From Hespellia sp. (GTDB lineage: Bacteria; Bacillota; Clostridia; Lachnospirales; Lachnospiraceae): a stretch of 64,000 nt of DNA. The notes beneath the pieces were generated by a model. The model was not told the origin of the DNA. It saw only the letters and a program-made list of their open reading frames with translations, and did not search any database. Shown here one piece after another: positions 55,942 through 64,000 of the stretch. Each line of letters begins with the position of its first letter. The stretch's first letter is position 1. The position numbers were made by a program, and so were the translations under genes. Where the stretch lies: contig JAQUVD010000008.1 in assembly GCA_028693555.1 (NCBI GenBank), forward strand, positions 42,571 to 106,570, read 5' to 3'.

Positions 55942-56721
55942 ATGAAAGAATACAAAGAAATTTCGATTGTGGATGAAATGGATAGAGAGGCGGAAGATGT
56001 CCGAAAGGAAATTGAAGCCAACGAGAAGGTTCGAGATGCCCGCGTCACACCGGAAATGGATGCGCGCATGGAGGCGAGAATCAAAGCGCTGGAGGAACAG
56101 CTCGAAAAGGAGAGCGCAAAGAAGAAAGTCCGCAAATTCCCAAGAAAGAAAAAGGTTTGGATTGCCCTCGTGGCAGTCCTGGTTTTGCTACTCGCGGTTG
56201 GAACAACCAGTGTCGGAAGCAAGTCTTATCTGAAGGAAATGTGGGATAAGAGGTTTGGGAATAATGATGTGGATGTCACCAGTGTGGCGGATATGGAGAG
56301 TAGTGAGTTAAAAGAAATTGATGATATGTCTGTGTATCGGGAGATAAAAGAAAAACTGGGATTTACGCCAGTGAAACTCTCGATCCTGCCATATGGCATG
56401 AAGTTGGATGATTATGAGATTGACGAAGATGCAGGGATGGCAAAAATATTTTATTTGTATCAGGGGGAAACAATTCAATATAAAATCTATGCAAGCAATA
56501 CCGATTCATCCTATGGTAAACATCCAACCGATCAATTGGAGGACAAATTTTCAGTAGACAATGGGACGCAAAGTATTGATGTTGAAGAATATCGGATAGA
56601 AGGCGCAAAAGAGAAAAGACTTTATGCGGAATTTGATGACAAAGATGTGAAATATCAGCTAAAAGGAATCATGAATCGTTCAGATTTTGAAGAATTATTA
56701 AATAATTTAAAATATTTTTAA
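55942..56721 (+). CDS. DUF4367-like single-pass membrane protein, putative anti-sigma factor
   Basis: A 259-residue protein. The N-terminal half is highly charged and helical (coiled coil, about 15-60), then a basic stretch leads to one membrane helix (about 71-90), and an extracytoplasmic C-terminal domain resembles DUF4367. Such proteins often sit beside ECF sigma factors as anti-sigma or sensor subunits. The nearest sigma gene is 54208. The assignment is by topology and neighbourhood. Confidence 0.7.
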   Translation: MKEYKEISIVDEMDREAEDVRKEIEANEKVRDARVTPEMDARMEARIKALEEQLEKESAKKKVRKFPRKKKVWIALVAVLVLLLAVGTTSVGSKSYLKEMWDKRFGNNDVDVTSVADMESSELKEIDDMSVYREIKEKLGFTPVKLSILPYGMKLDDYEIDEDAGMAKIFYLYQGETIQYKIYASNTDSSYGKHPTDQLEDKFSVDNGTQSIDVEEYRIEGAKEKRLYAEFDDKDVKYQLKGIMNRSDFEELLNNLKYF

Positions 56722-56792
56722 ATTTTGCGTAAGTTTTTGGGAGTTCAGTTGTTTACTGTTATAGAGAGTAAAAAATGCTGAGGAGAAAGCTT

Positions 56793-57284
56793 ATGAAAAA
56801 GAGAGTCTTATCAATGCTGTGTGCAATAGTAATGCTGATGGGGATAGTTGTTGTACCGACCGTGGAAACGTATGCGGCGGAAGGAGATCGATGCGTAGAT
56901 GGTTCTTACCTGACACAACAGGAAGAAGCAAATGGCAGTTACACATCAAAGTCGAGAGGTGCCTATATGATGGAAGGGGACTGCTCTATCAGTAAGGCTG
57001 GAAGACATCGTATCTATGTGACTGGATCAACCACAGCGAATACGGTCGTCCCAAGAATTGGAGTGACGATGTATGTACAAGAATATAATAAGACAGATGA
57101 TGCATGGTATCAGATTGACGGGTGGGATACAACAGGTACCGATAAATATTATATCAGTACATCGAAAAGTATTGTCGTAACCGGTGGAACGTATTATCGT
57201 GTTGCTGCGGATCACCAATGTGCACCGCTTGACGATGAGGGCGATATCGGTTTTTCCGCAACTGATGGTATCTGGATCGACTAA
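56793..57284 (+). CDS. Small secreted protein (DUF6147-like)
   Basis: A 163-residue protein with a signal peptide (cleavage near TYAAEG) and a beta-rich mature part with GDCSISKAGRHRIYV, typical of DUF6147 proteins of gut Clostridia. GAGGAGA precedes the start at 56793. Function is unknown; it is likely released or wall-associated. Confidence 0.8.
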   Translation: MKKRVLSMLCAIVMLMGIVVVPTVETYAAEGDRCVDGSYLTQQEEANGSYTSKSRGAYMMEGDCSISKAGRHRIYVTGSTTANTVVPRIGVTMYVQEYNKTDDAWYQIDGWDTTGTDKYYISTSKSIVVTGGTYYRVAADHQCAPLDDEGDIGFSATDGIWID

Positions 57285-57298
57285 AGGTCACCCATCCA

Positions 57299-57445
57299 AT
57301 CTTCGGAAGCCCTGCCAGCCATTGCATCTTACAACACATTTAGTAGGAACTATTAACCTTAGATTAAGAAAGGTAAGCCTGCATGATAACAAGCCACACA
57401 CTAGTCGTCATGTGTTATGCAATGGCTGGCAGAGCTTCCGAAGAT
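57299..57445. repeat. 147-bp palindromic element with 29-bp arms
   Basis: Arms 57299-57327 and 57417-57445 match as inverted repeats at 28 of 29 positions (ATCTTCGGAAGC on the left edge, GCTTCCGAAGAT on the right). AACACAT (57333) and ATGTGTT (57410) extend the stem. It lies between two convergent genes and contains no ORF of note. It resembles a small non-autonomous mobile element or a long structured RNA. Confidence 0.8.
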
Positions 57446-57465
57446 GGAAAAATATGAGAAAAGTA

Positions 57466-57499
57466 AAGCGATCAGGATTATTTCCCGGTCGCTTCTTTT
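57466..57499 (+). terminator. Possible terminator for the secreted protein gene
   Basis: AAGCGATC (57466-57473) pairs with GGTCGCTT (57487-57494), followed by CTTTTA. It overlaps the 3' end of the convergent TSCPD gene. Confidence 0.45.
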
Positions 57500-57720
57500 A
57501 ATGCTTTGGCTAACTGATCCGGACAAGAAGTACCTTTGAATCCACACTGGATTCCTTCCATACGGTTGATTGCCTCATCTACCGGCATGCCTTCGATTAG
57601 CTTCGCAACGCCCTGCGTATTGCCGGCACATCCGCCAACGAATTCTACATTGTGCACTTTATCATCTTCAATATCAAAATTGATCATCTGAGAACAGACG
57701 CCTTTTGTTTTATACTGCAT
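57478..57720 (-). CDS. TSCPD-domain protein (TIGR03905 type)
   Basis: An 80-residue protein with the conserved Cys pattern in FVGGCAGNTQG, IQCGFKGTSC and the TSCPDQL motif. It matches the small family related to a ribonucleotide-reductase accessory domain. AAGGAGG precedes the start on the minus strand. Its biochemical role is not established. Confidence 0.9.
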   Translation of the reverse strand: MQYKTKGVCSQMINFDIEDDKVHNVEFVGGCAGNTQGVAKLIEGMPVDEAINRMEGIQCGFKGTSCPDQLAKALKEATGK

Positions 57721-57896
57721 TTGTCACACCTCCTTGTAATTAGTATATGAACTGACTGCATTATATCAAAAGAAAAACAAAATAACAATTGATTTGTGAA
57801 AAGAAGTATTTTAAAAGAGTGCTTGGGCGAGTTTATACTTAAAAGGCTTCAGAAATCCAAAAAAGTTAAGTCGAAATCAATTTCTATGCTTTTCGG

Positions 57897-57925
57897 TTGA
57901 TAAAAAGATCATGAAACATTATAAT
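57897..57925 (+). promoter_or_regulatory. mtnN promoter
   Basis: TTGATA (57897-57902), 17-base spacer and TATAAT (57920-57925), 43 bases before the mtnN start. Confidence 0.75.
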
Positions 57926-57967
57926 CATAAACAGAAGCGAAAGAAAACAGGTGGAGGTACGAAATAG

Positions 57968-58660
57968 ATGATCGGTATTATTGGTGCAATGGATGAAGAA
58001 GTCGCGGATTTGAAGAATGTAATGCTTGTCGAGGAGACGGTGGAGTTTGCCTCGATGACATTTTATAAAGGAATGATTGTAGAGAAACAGGTTGTGATCG
58101 TGCGAAGTGGTATTGGCAAGGTCAATGCCGCTGTATGTGCGCAGATTTTGATTGACAAGTTTGGGGCTGACATCATTATTAATACAGGCGTTGCAGGCTC
58201 GCTGAATGCGAAGCTCGACATCGGAGATATGCTCATATCCAGAGATGCACTGCATCACGATATGGATACGTCACAGTTTGGAGATCCACTTGGCATGGTG
58301 CCGCGTATGGATGTTCTTGCATTTCCAGCAGACGAGCGTCTGGTGAGGCTGGCGAAGGAGGTCAATGAGACGGTCAATCCGGACATCCGTACATATGTAG
58401 GGCGCGTGGCAAGTGGAGATCAGTTCATTTCCTCGGCAGAGCGCAAGGATTTTATTGTGAAGAACTTCGACGCGGCATGTGCGGAGATGGAAGGTGCAGC
58501 TATTGCGCAGGTAGCTTACCTAAACGATATTTCGTATGTCATTATTCGTGCAATTTCGGACAAAGCTGACAATAGTGCACAAGAGGATTATCCGGTGTTC
58601 CTTAAGAAGGCAATTGAGCATTCTGTAAGGCTTGTCATAGGATTACTTGCAGCCGTTTAA
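57968..58660 (+). CDS. mtnN: Methylthioadenosine/S-adenosylhomocysteine nucleosidase
   Basis: A 230-residue enzyme splitting adenine from methylthioadenosine and S-adenosylhomocysteine. The opening IGAMDEEV, the segment SGDQFI, and MEGAAIAQ with SDKAD near the C-terminus are all conserved. GGTGGAGG precedes ATG 57968. It recycles methyl-cycle and autoinducer-2 precursors. It is transcribed alone. Confidence 0.97.
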   Translation: MIGIIGAMDEEVADLKNVMLVEETVEFASMTFYKGMIVEKQVVIVRSGIGKVNAAVCAQILIDKFGADIIINTGVAGSLNAKLDIGDMLISRDALHHDMDTSQFGDPLGMVPRMDVLAFPADERLVRLAKEVNETVNPDIRTYVGRVASGDQFISSAERKDFIVKNFDAACAEMEGAAIAQVAYLNDISYVIIRAISDKADNSAQEDYPVFLKKAIEHSVRLVIGLLAAV

Positions 58661-58805
58661 GCGGAACAGGCAGAGCCGCCTACAACTTCATAAATGTAGA
58701 AATGTGCGGAAAATGCGCATTTCCTAGCGAAATCAGAGGAACGATTTAGGGACCGTAATGCTTCATTTTAAGGTATAATGACAGAAAAATGAAGGAGGTC
58801 CTTTT

Positions 58806-59540
58806 ATGTTACAGACAATTGCTAATACCAACATTATTGTTTACTTTATGGCGACGGTCGGAGTCCTTGCAGTCTTCACAAAACTTGTCAGTCATATGAC
58901 GTTAAAACGCCTGGTTCGAGCATCCTCGAATATGGCGAAAAGCACACATCGTTTGATAAAACTGGTTCGCTCGAAATACGAGCATACCTGTATGATTTAT
59001 GACACTGTGGAAAATGTAGATAGCTTCTTAGAAAAATACATTCATGAATACCGTGTATTCGGCTTGCATTTACATACGTGGCGGCAGCTCGAACGCCAGC
59101 TCATCTGGGCGGCTGGAATCCTTGGAGCCCTCGGAGCCTTTGCGTCCTTTCGCGTAAATGGCTACTCAGACATCGTGTATCAGTATGGTGCGGGAGGTCT
59201 GGCGGAAATGGTGTGTCTGCTCGTACTGTATCAATTGACCGATGAGGATTATAAAATCGAGACGGCGAAGAACTACATGATTGATTATCTGGAGAATGTA
59301 TATTCACACCGGTTTACGAAGGTGAGACACGAACAGAAGGAGCAGAGAGAGCGGCTTGATGTGATTAGCCCGGATGTTATTCCAATGACACCTGCGTCAG
59401 AACAGAAGGATCCTCTTGCCATTCATATAGAGGGAAAGCCAAAGAAGATGGTGCATGAGACGGAACGAAAGCCAGCTCCATCACAGCCGGAACTGAAGGA
59501 AGAGGCAATCCGGCAGATTCTGGAGGAGTTCTTAGCGTGA
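58806..59540 (+). CDS. Conserved membrane protein of unknown function
   Basis: A 244-residue protein. One membrane segment near residues 10-30, a helical cytoplasmic loop, two further segments near 98-114 and 128-145, and a charged, Pro-rich tail. AAGGAGG lies before the start. TATAAT occurs at 58774, but no good -35 box. I do not recognise the family. It precedes pgi. Confidence 0.7.
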   Translation: MLQTIANTNIIVYFMATVGVLAVFTKLVSHMTLKRLVRASSNMAKSTHRLIKLVRSKYEHTCMIYDTVENVDSFLEKYIHEYRVFGLHLHTWRQLERQLIWAAGILGALGAFASFRVNGYSDIVYQYGAGGLAEMVCLLVLYQLTDEDYKIETAKNYMIDYLENVYSHRFTKVRHEQKEQRERLDVISPDVIPMTPASEQKDPLAIHIEGKPKKMVHETERKPAPSQPELKEEAIRQILEEFLA

Positions 59541-59591
59541 TCTTTATAGATGTTAAAAGTAAGTAAGGAACAAAGTGATTTCTGTATCGCC

Positions 59592-59620
59592 TTGAATTTG
59601 GGACAGATTCGTTATATAAT
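59592..59620 (+). promoter_or_regulatory. pgi promoter
   Basis: TTGAAT (59592-59597), 17-base spacer and TATAAT (59615-59620), 44 bases before the pgi start. It rules out the longer frame from 59550. Confidence 0.75.
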
Positions 59621-59663
59621 CACAGTGATGAAAAAAAGAAATGTGCATATGGAGGGAATAATT

Positions 59664-61244
59664 ATGATTACATGGAAGAACTTAGATACACTTGCTTCTT
59701 ATCAGGAACTTGAGAAAGTGGCTCGTGTGAATATTGCAGAAGTTATGACTGGAGAAAATGGCGCAGAGCGCGTGAAAAACTACAGCGTGCCAATGGCAGA
59801 AGGATTTGCATATAACTACGCAGCAAAAAGTGTGGATGATACGGTGCTTGCAGCTCTTGCAAAATTAGCAGACGAAGCGCAGCTTGCAGACAAATTTACA
59901 GCAGTTTATAATGGCGAGATGGTAAATACAGGAGAGCAGAGACTTGTTCTTCATCACATGACACGTGGACAGCTTGGTGATGCAGTTCAGGCAGATGGCG
60001 TTGACAAACGTTCTTTCTATGTGGAGCAGCAGACGAAGATTGCAGAGTTTGCGAACAAAGTACATAACGGCGAGATTACGAATGCAGCCGGAGAGAAATT
60101 TACAACCGTTGTTCAGATTGGTATTGGCGGGAGTGATCTTGGTCCTCGCGCGATGTACCTTGCACTTGAGAACTGGGCGAAGAAGATGGGAACCTTCAAG
60201 ATGGAAGCGAAATTCATCAGTAATGTTGACCCGGATGATGCTGCAGCAGTTTTGAATTCGATTGATGTTGCACATTCCATTTTCGTTCTGGTATCAAAAT
60301 CAGGAACAACGCTTGAGACATTAACGAATGAATCGTTCGTAAAAGATGCATTGAACAATGCCGGATTAGATGCTTCCAAACACATGATTGCAGTTACAAG
60401 CGAGACTTCACCATTGGCACAGAGTGACGATTACCTTGCAGCCTTCTTTATGGATGATTACATTGGTGGACGCTATTCTTCTACTTCCGCAGTTGGCGGC
60501 GCGGTATTATCCCTTGCATTTGGACCGGATGTATTTGCACAGTTCCTTGAGGGTGCTGCAGCAGAGGACAAGCTTGCAACGAACCAGAATGCCTTAGAGA
60601 ATCCATCGATGTTAGATGCACTGATTGGATTCTATGAGCGCAATGTACTTGGATTTCCAAGCACAGCAGTTCTTCCATACTCACAGGCACTGAGCCGTTT
60701 CCCTGCACATCTTCAGCAGCTGGACATGGAATCAAACGGTAAATCAGTCAACAGATTTGGCGAGCCAATTCATTATGTGACCGGTCCGGTTATCTTTGGT
60801 GAGCCGGGAACGAACGGACAGCATTCATTCTATCAGCTGCTCCACCAGGGAACTGGAATTGTACCACTTCAGTTTGTTGGATTTAAGAACAGCCAGATCG
60901 GTACCGATGTGGTGATTCAGGACAGCACAAGCCAGCAGAAATTATGCGCAAATGTAGCCGCTCAGATCGTTGCGTTTGCATGTGGAAAAGCGGACGATAA
61001 TCGCAATAAGAACTTCGAAGGCGGACGCCCATCGAGCATCATTATCGGAGAAGATTTAAATCCAAAATCACTTGGTGCGCTGTTAGCTCACTTTGAGAAC
61101 AAAGTCATGTTCCAGGGATTTTTGTGGAATGTGAACAGCTTTGATCAGGAAGGTGTTCAGCTCGGTAAAGTGCTTGCGAAGAAAGTGCTTGCACATGAGA
61201 CAGATGGAGCATTGAAAGTGTTTAGTGATTTGTTGAATATCTAA
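59664..61244 (+). CDS. pgi: Glucose-6-phosphate isomerase
   Basis: A 526-residue enzyme interconverting glucose-6-phosphate and fructose-6-phosphate. The sugar-isomerase motifs IGIGGSDLGPRAMYLAL, SKSGTTLETLTN and GRYSSTSAVGG are present. GGAGGG at 59651-59656 fixes the start. It connects with the mannose isomerases of this window through fructose-6-phosphate. Confidence 0.96.
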   Translation: MITWKNLDTLASYQELEKVARVNIAEVMTGENGAERVKNYSVPMAEGFAYNYAAKSVDDTVLAALAKLADEAQLADKFTAVYNGEMVNTGEQRLVLHHMTRGQLGDAVQADGVDKRSFYVEQQTKIAEFANKVHNGEITNAAGEKFTTVVQIGIGGSDLGPRAMYLALENWAKKMGTFKMEAKFISNVDPDDAAAVLNSIDVAHSIFVLVSKSGTTLETLTNESFVKDALNNAGLDASKHMIAVTSETSPLAQSDDYLAAFFMDDYIGGRYSSTSAVGGAVLSLAFGPDVFAQFLEGAAAEDKLATNQNALENPSMLDALIGFYERNVLGFPSTAVLPYSQALSRFPAHLQQLDMESNGKSVNRFGEPIHYVTGPVIFGEPGTNGQHSFYQLLHQGTGIVPLQFVGFKNSQIGTDVVIQDSTSQQKLCANVAAQIVAFACGKADDNRNKNFEGGRPSSIIIGEDLNPKSLGALLAHFENKVMFQGFLWNVNSFDQEGVQLGKVLAKKVLAHETDGALKVFSDLLNI

Positions 61245-61276
61245 TTAGATGAAGTATGTGACTTAGTTACAGAATC

Positions 61277-61330
61277 ATAACTCTCTTTCGTTTTATAATA
61301 TCAATATAAAACGTGAAGGGAGTTATTTTC
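61277..61330 (+). terminator. Terminator after pgi
   Basis: The arms 61277-61297 and 61305-61326 form a long stem (TTTTATA facing TATAAAA at the loop), followed by a short T-rich tail. Confidence 0.65.
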
Positions 61331-61519
61331 TTGAAAACAATGTGTTTCACTTCAGCAAGGAATAATTGTACGCTTTCACTCTTGCATTCTAGTTCATGTC
61401 ACCTTATAATGAATGATATGATTTTATCGAGTTAAAGTGTTAATTGGGGCGATGAAATTTTTTATGTATGCAGTATAGATTGGTACCCAATATTTTTTAA
61501 AATCAAGGAGGATATGATA

Positions 61520-63790
61520 ATGATTCAATTATATGATGGCGGCGCATATCTCATCAACGGCAATGAGATTGTCACAGACGCAGCGGATCCTAGAGTGAAC
61601 ATCCCTCAGGAGCAGGCAGCGAAGAATTCAATGGCTTATAACATTCTGGAGGCGCACAATACTTCAGACAATATGGAGAGACTTGAGATTAAATTTGATA
61701 AGATGACTTCCCACGATATTACATTTGTAGGAATCATTCAGACAGCAAGAGCTTCCGGACTTGAGAAGTTCCCGATCCCATACGTACTGACGAACTGTCA
61801 CAATTCACTTTGTGCAGTTGGTGGAACGATTAATGAAGATGACCACATGTTTGGTCTGACCTGCGCGAAGAAATACGGCGGAATCTATGTACCTCCGCAT
61901 CAGGCAGTCATTCATCAGTTTGCACGTGAGATGCTTGCGGGAGGCGGAAAGATGATTCTTGGATCTGACAGCCACACACGTTACGGTGCACTCGGAACGA
62001 TGGCGATGGGTGAAGGTGGACCGGAGCTTGTAAAACAGTTACTGAACAAGACATACGATATCAAGATGCCTGGAGTTGTCGGAATCTATCTTGACGGGGA
62101 ACCGGCTGTCGGTGTCGGTCCACAGGACGTTGCGCTTGCAATTATAGGTGCTGTCTTTGGAAATGGATATGTGAATAATAAGGTTATGGAATTTGTCGGC
62201 CCGGGCGTAGCAAAATTATCGGCAGATTTCCGCATTGGAATCGATGTTATGACAACAGAGACAACCTGTCTGTCTTCCATCTGGACGACAGATGAGAAAA
62301 TCAAAGAATTCTATGACATTCATGGCAGAGTGGAAGAATATAAGGAACTTGCACCCGGCAGCGTGACATATTACGATGGTATGGTTTATGTGAATTTAAG
62401 CGAGATCAAACCAATGATTGCGATGCCATTTCATCCAAGCAATGTCTATACGATTGATGAAGTCAATGCGAATCTCGCAGACATTTTGCATGATGTTGAA
62501 CAGAAAGCACTTGTAAGTCTTGACGGACAGGTGGAATACTCACTTCAGGATAAGATTGTAAATGGTAAATTATATGTAGAGCAGGGAATCATTGCTGGAT
62601 GTGCCGGCGGTGGATTTGAAAATATCTGTGCGGCGGCGGACATCATTCGCGGCAAGAATATTGGATCGGATGAGTTTACATTTAGCGTATATCCTGCGAG
62701 CACACCGATTTATATGGAACTTGTCAAGAACGGTGCAGTCGCAGATCTGATGGCAGCGGGAACCATCGTAAAGACTGCATTTTGTGGTCCTTGCTTTGGT
62801 GCTGGAGATACTCCTGCCAATAATGCATTTAGTATTCGTCACTCTACAAGAAACTTCCCGAATCGTGAAGGTTCAAAGCTTCAGAATGGACAGATTTCAT
62901 CCGTTGCACTTATGGACGCCCGTTCTATCGCAGCAACTGCAGCAAACAAGGGCTTCTTAACATCTGCAACTGATTTAGATGTAGAGTACAAGGGACCAAA
63001 ATATCACTTTGATCAGAGCATTTATGCAAACCGCGTATTTGACAGTCACGGTGTAGCAGATCCAGACGTAGAAGTGAAATTCGGACCGAATATCAAGGAC
63101 TGGCCGGAGATGTCAGCACTTCCACAGAACTTAATTGTGAAGGTGGTTTCTGAAATTCATGATCCGGTTACAACGACAGATGAACTTATTCCTTCCGGAG
63201 AGACTTCGTCATACCGTTCGAATCCGCTTGGTCTCGCAGAATTTGCTTTATCAAGAAAAGATCCTGCATACGTTGGCCGCGCTAAAGAGATTCAGGCAGC
63301 ACAGAAAGCCATTGAAGCCGGTGAATGCCCACTCGATGCAGTAGAAGAGTTAAAACCGGTCTTAGCGAAGATTAACGAGCGTTATCCTGAGGTTGGTAAA
63401 GGAAACTTAGGTGTCGGCAGTACCATTTTTGCAGTGAAGCCTGGTGATGGATCTGCCCGTGAACAGGCAGCAAGTTGTCAAAAGGTACTCGGCGGATGGG
63501 CGAATATCGCAAATGAGTACGCAACGAAGAGATATCGCTCGAACCTCATCAACTGGGGGATGCTTCCATTTTTAACAGACGAAGACCATGAGAAGCTGTC
63601 ATTTGCAAATGGTGACTACATTTTCGTGCCAGATATACGCAAAGCGGTAGAAGATAAGACGGAAGTAATTAAGGCTTATGTGGTCAAAGAAGATGGAATG
63701 TCAGAATTAGATTTGAAGCTGGGAGATCTGACAGATCCGGAGAGAGAGATTATCCTGAAGGGATGTCTGATTAACTACTATAGAGGCTAG
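61520..63790 (+). CDS. Aconitase-family hydratase (YbhJ-like)
   Basis: A 756-residue iron-sulfur hydratase of the aconitase superfamily. Cys residues in [12 protein letters not shown] and FCGPCFGAG probably bind the [4Fe-4S] cluster. The first motif differs from the GSCTNS of true aconitase, placing it in the YbhJ-type branch rather than AcnA/AcnB. The small C-terminal swivel domain is present. AAGGAGG at 61505-61511 favours ATG 61520 over ATG 61514. Its reaction may be citrate/isocitrate or a related acid. Confidence 0.85.
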   Translation: MIQLYDGGAYLINGNEIVTDAADPRVNIPQEQAAKNSMAYNILEAHNTSDNMERLEIKFDKMTSHDITFVGIIQTARASGLEKFPIPYVLTNCHNSLCAVGGTINEDDHMFGLTCAKKYGGIYVPPHQAVIHQFAREMLAGGGKMILGSDSHTRYGALGTMAMGEGGPELVKQLLNKTYDIKMPGVVGIYLDGEPAVGVGPQDVALAIIGAVFGNGYVNNKVMEFVGPGVAKLSADFRIGIDVMTTETTCLSSIWTTDEKIKEFYDIHGRVEEYKELAPGSVTYYDGMVYVNLSEIKPMIAMPFHPSNVYTIDEVNANLADILHDVEQKALVSLDGQVEYSLQDKIVNGKLYVEQGIIAGCAGGGFENICAAADIIRGKNIGSDEFTFSVYPASTPIYMELVKNGAVADLMAAGTIVKTAFCGPCFGAGDTPANNAFSIRHSTRNFPNREGSKLQNGQISSVALMDARSIAATAANKGFLTSATDLDVEYKGPKYHFDQSIYANRVFDSHGVADPDVEVKFGPNIKDWPEMSALPQNLIVKVVSEIHDPVTTTDELIPSGETSSYRSNPLGLAEFALSRKDPAYVGRAKEIQAAQKAIEAGECPLDAVEELKPVLAKINERYPEVGKGNLGVGSTIFAVKPGDGSAREQAASCQKVLGGWANIANEYATKRYRSNLINWGMLPFLTDEDHEKLSFANGDYIFVPDIRKAVEDKTEVIKAYVVKEDGMSELDLKLGDLTDPEREIILKGCLINYYRG

Positions 63791-63805
63791 AAAAATGTAA
63801 GAGAG

Positions 63806-63834
63806 GGATTCGAGCGATCGAGTCCTTCTTTTTT
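63806..63834 (+). terminator. Terminator after the hydratase gene
   Basis: GGATTCGA (63806-63813) pairs with TCGAGTCC (63818-63825), then a T-run to 63834. The remaining bases to 64000 hold nothing I can recognise. Confidence 0.8.
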
Positions 63835-64000
63835 GCGTAATCCCGGGAAATAGCATTGTAAAAGTACAAGTGATATGCTATTGGTTTGACAGAATGATAA
63901 ATTAATACATCGTTTTACTGATTTACCCACAAGTATTCGACCTGGCCTCATTTTAAAGTCAGGTTCACAAATACAACGTCAGATTCAGGCTGTTTTTATA

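Noticed and set aside
63836..64000. Right edge searched for a gene start or riboswitch
   Set aside because: No promoter pair, ribosome site or conserved RNA motif was found in this short AT-rich piece.

Overview
The window reads as chromosomal DNA of an anaerobic Gram-positive Clostridia member, most likely a gut Lachnospiraceae. The reasons are the pyrBI pair, a K+-dependent membrane pyrophosphatase, a Gram-positive Tad pilus operon with DUF5702 and DUF6382 proteins, many AGGAGG ribosome binding sites with frequent TTG/GTG starts, and an ABC sugar importer with no ATPase of its own. This placement rests on gene content, not on an rRNA or marker search. No rRNA, tRNA or CRISPR array was seen.

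Layout. 1-1469: 3' part of an NhaC-type antiporter. 1466-4449: an AT-rich LytTR regulator / GHKL kinase / lipoprotein group with its own promoter. 4533-5898: a DUF3990 protein with an ART-like H-Y-E pattern, overlapping an HTH-containing partner (candidate toxin-antitoxin pair), closed by a long palindrome. 6035-7431: pyrB-pyrI on the minus strand. 7691-9824: membrane pyrophosphatase. 9906-31092: a mannoside utilisation locus. It holds a GntR regulator, a ROK protein, a long mannose-6-phosphate isomerase, a GH38 mannosidase, a YesN/YesM two-component pair (minus strand), a sugar-binding lipoprotein, two permeases, a HAD phosphatase/mutase, a second GH38-like protein, a second mannose-6-phosphate isomerase and a very large secreted GH95-like protein with a C-terminal sortase-type tail. 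31093-32081: a decayed transposase and small ORFs.

32082-36770: a PAS-GGDEF-EAL-PAS-GAF-GGDEF protein, a rhomboid protease and an AEC transporter, apparently one transcript. 36891-40082 (minus): a three-gene membrane-stress module resembling Bacillus YdjI/YdjG/YdjH. 40229-42848: Sua5-type tRNA modification enzyme, upp, dCMP deaminase and a BofA-like protein. 42885-51302: a Tad/Flp pilus operon of ten genes (TadZ, TadA, TadB, TadC, Flp, DUF5702, two TadE-like proteins, prepilin peptidase, DUF6382). 51318-52717: a repeat-containing SH3 lipoprotein split by a frameshift. 52789-63790: mixed genes, namely an orphan soluble histidine kinase, a HIT protein, an ECF-like sigma factor, murG, a DUF4367-like membrane protein, a small secreted protein, a 147-bp palindromic element, a TSCPD protein, mtnN, a membrane protein, pgi and an aconitase-family hydratase.

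How it works together. The mannoside locus is self-contained apart from the ABC ATPase. The surface GH95-like enzyme would trim glycans, the lipoprotein and permeases import oligosaccharides, cytoplasmic GH38 enzymes release mannose units, a ROK protein may phosphorylate sugar, and the isomerases feed fructose-6-phosphate to glycolysis, where pgi (59664) also acts. The most unusual points are an Asn at the expected nucleophile position of the second GH38, two discoidin domains inserted into the GH95-like N-terminal domain, a TadE-like pilin with tandem Cys/His motifs, a TadC with an extra extracytoplasmic domain, and the DUF3990/HTH pair.
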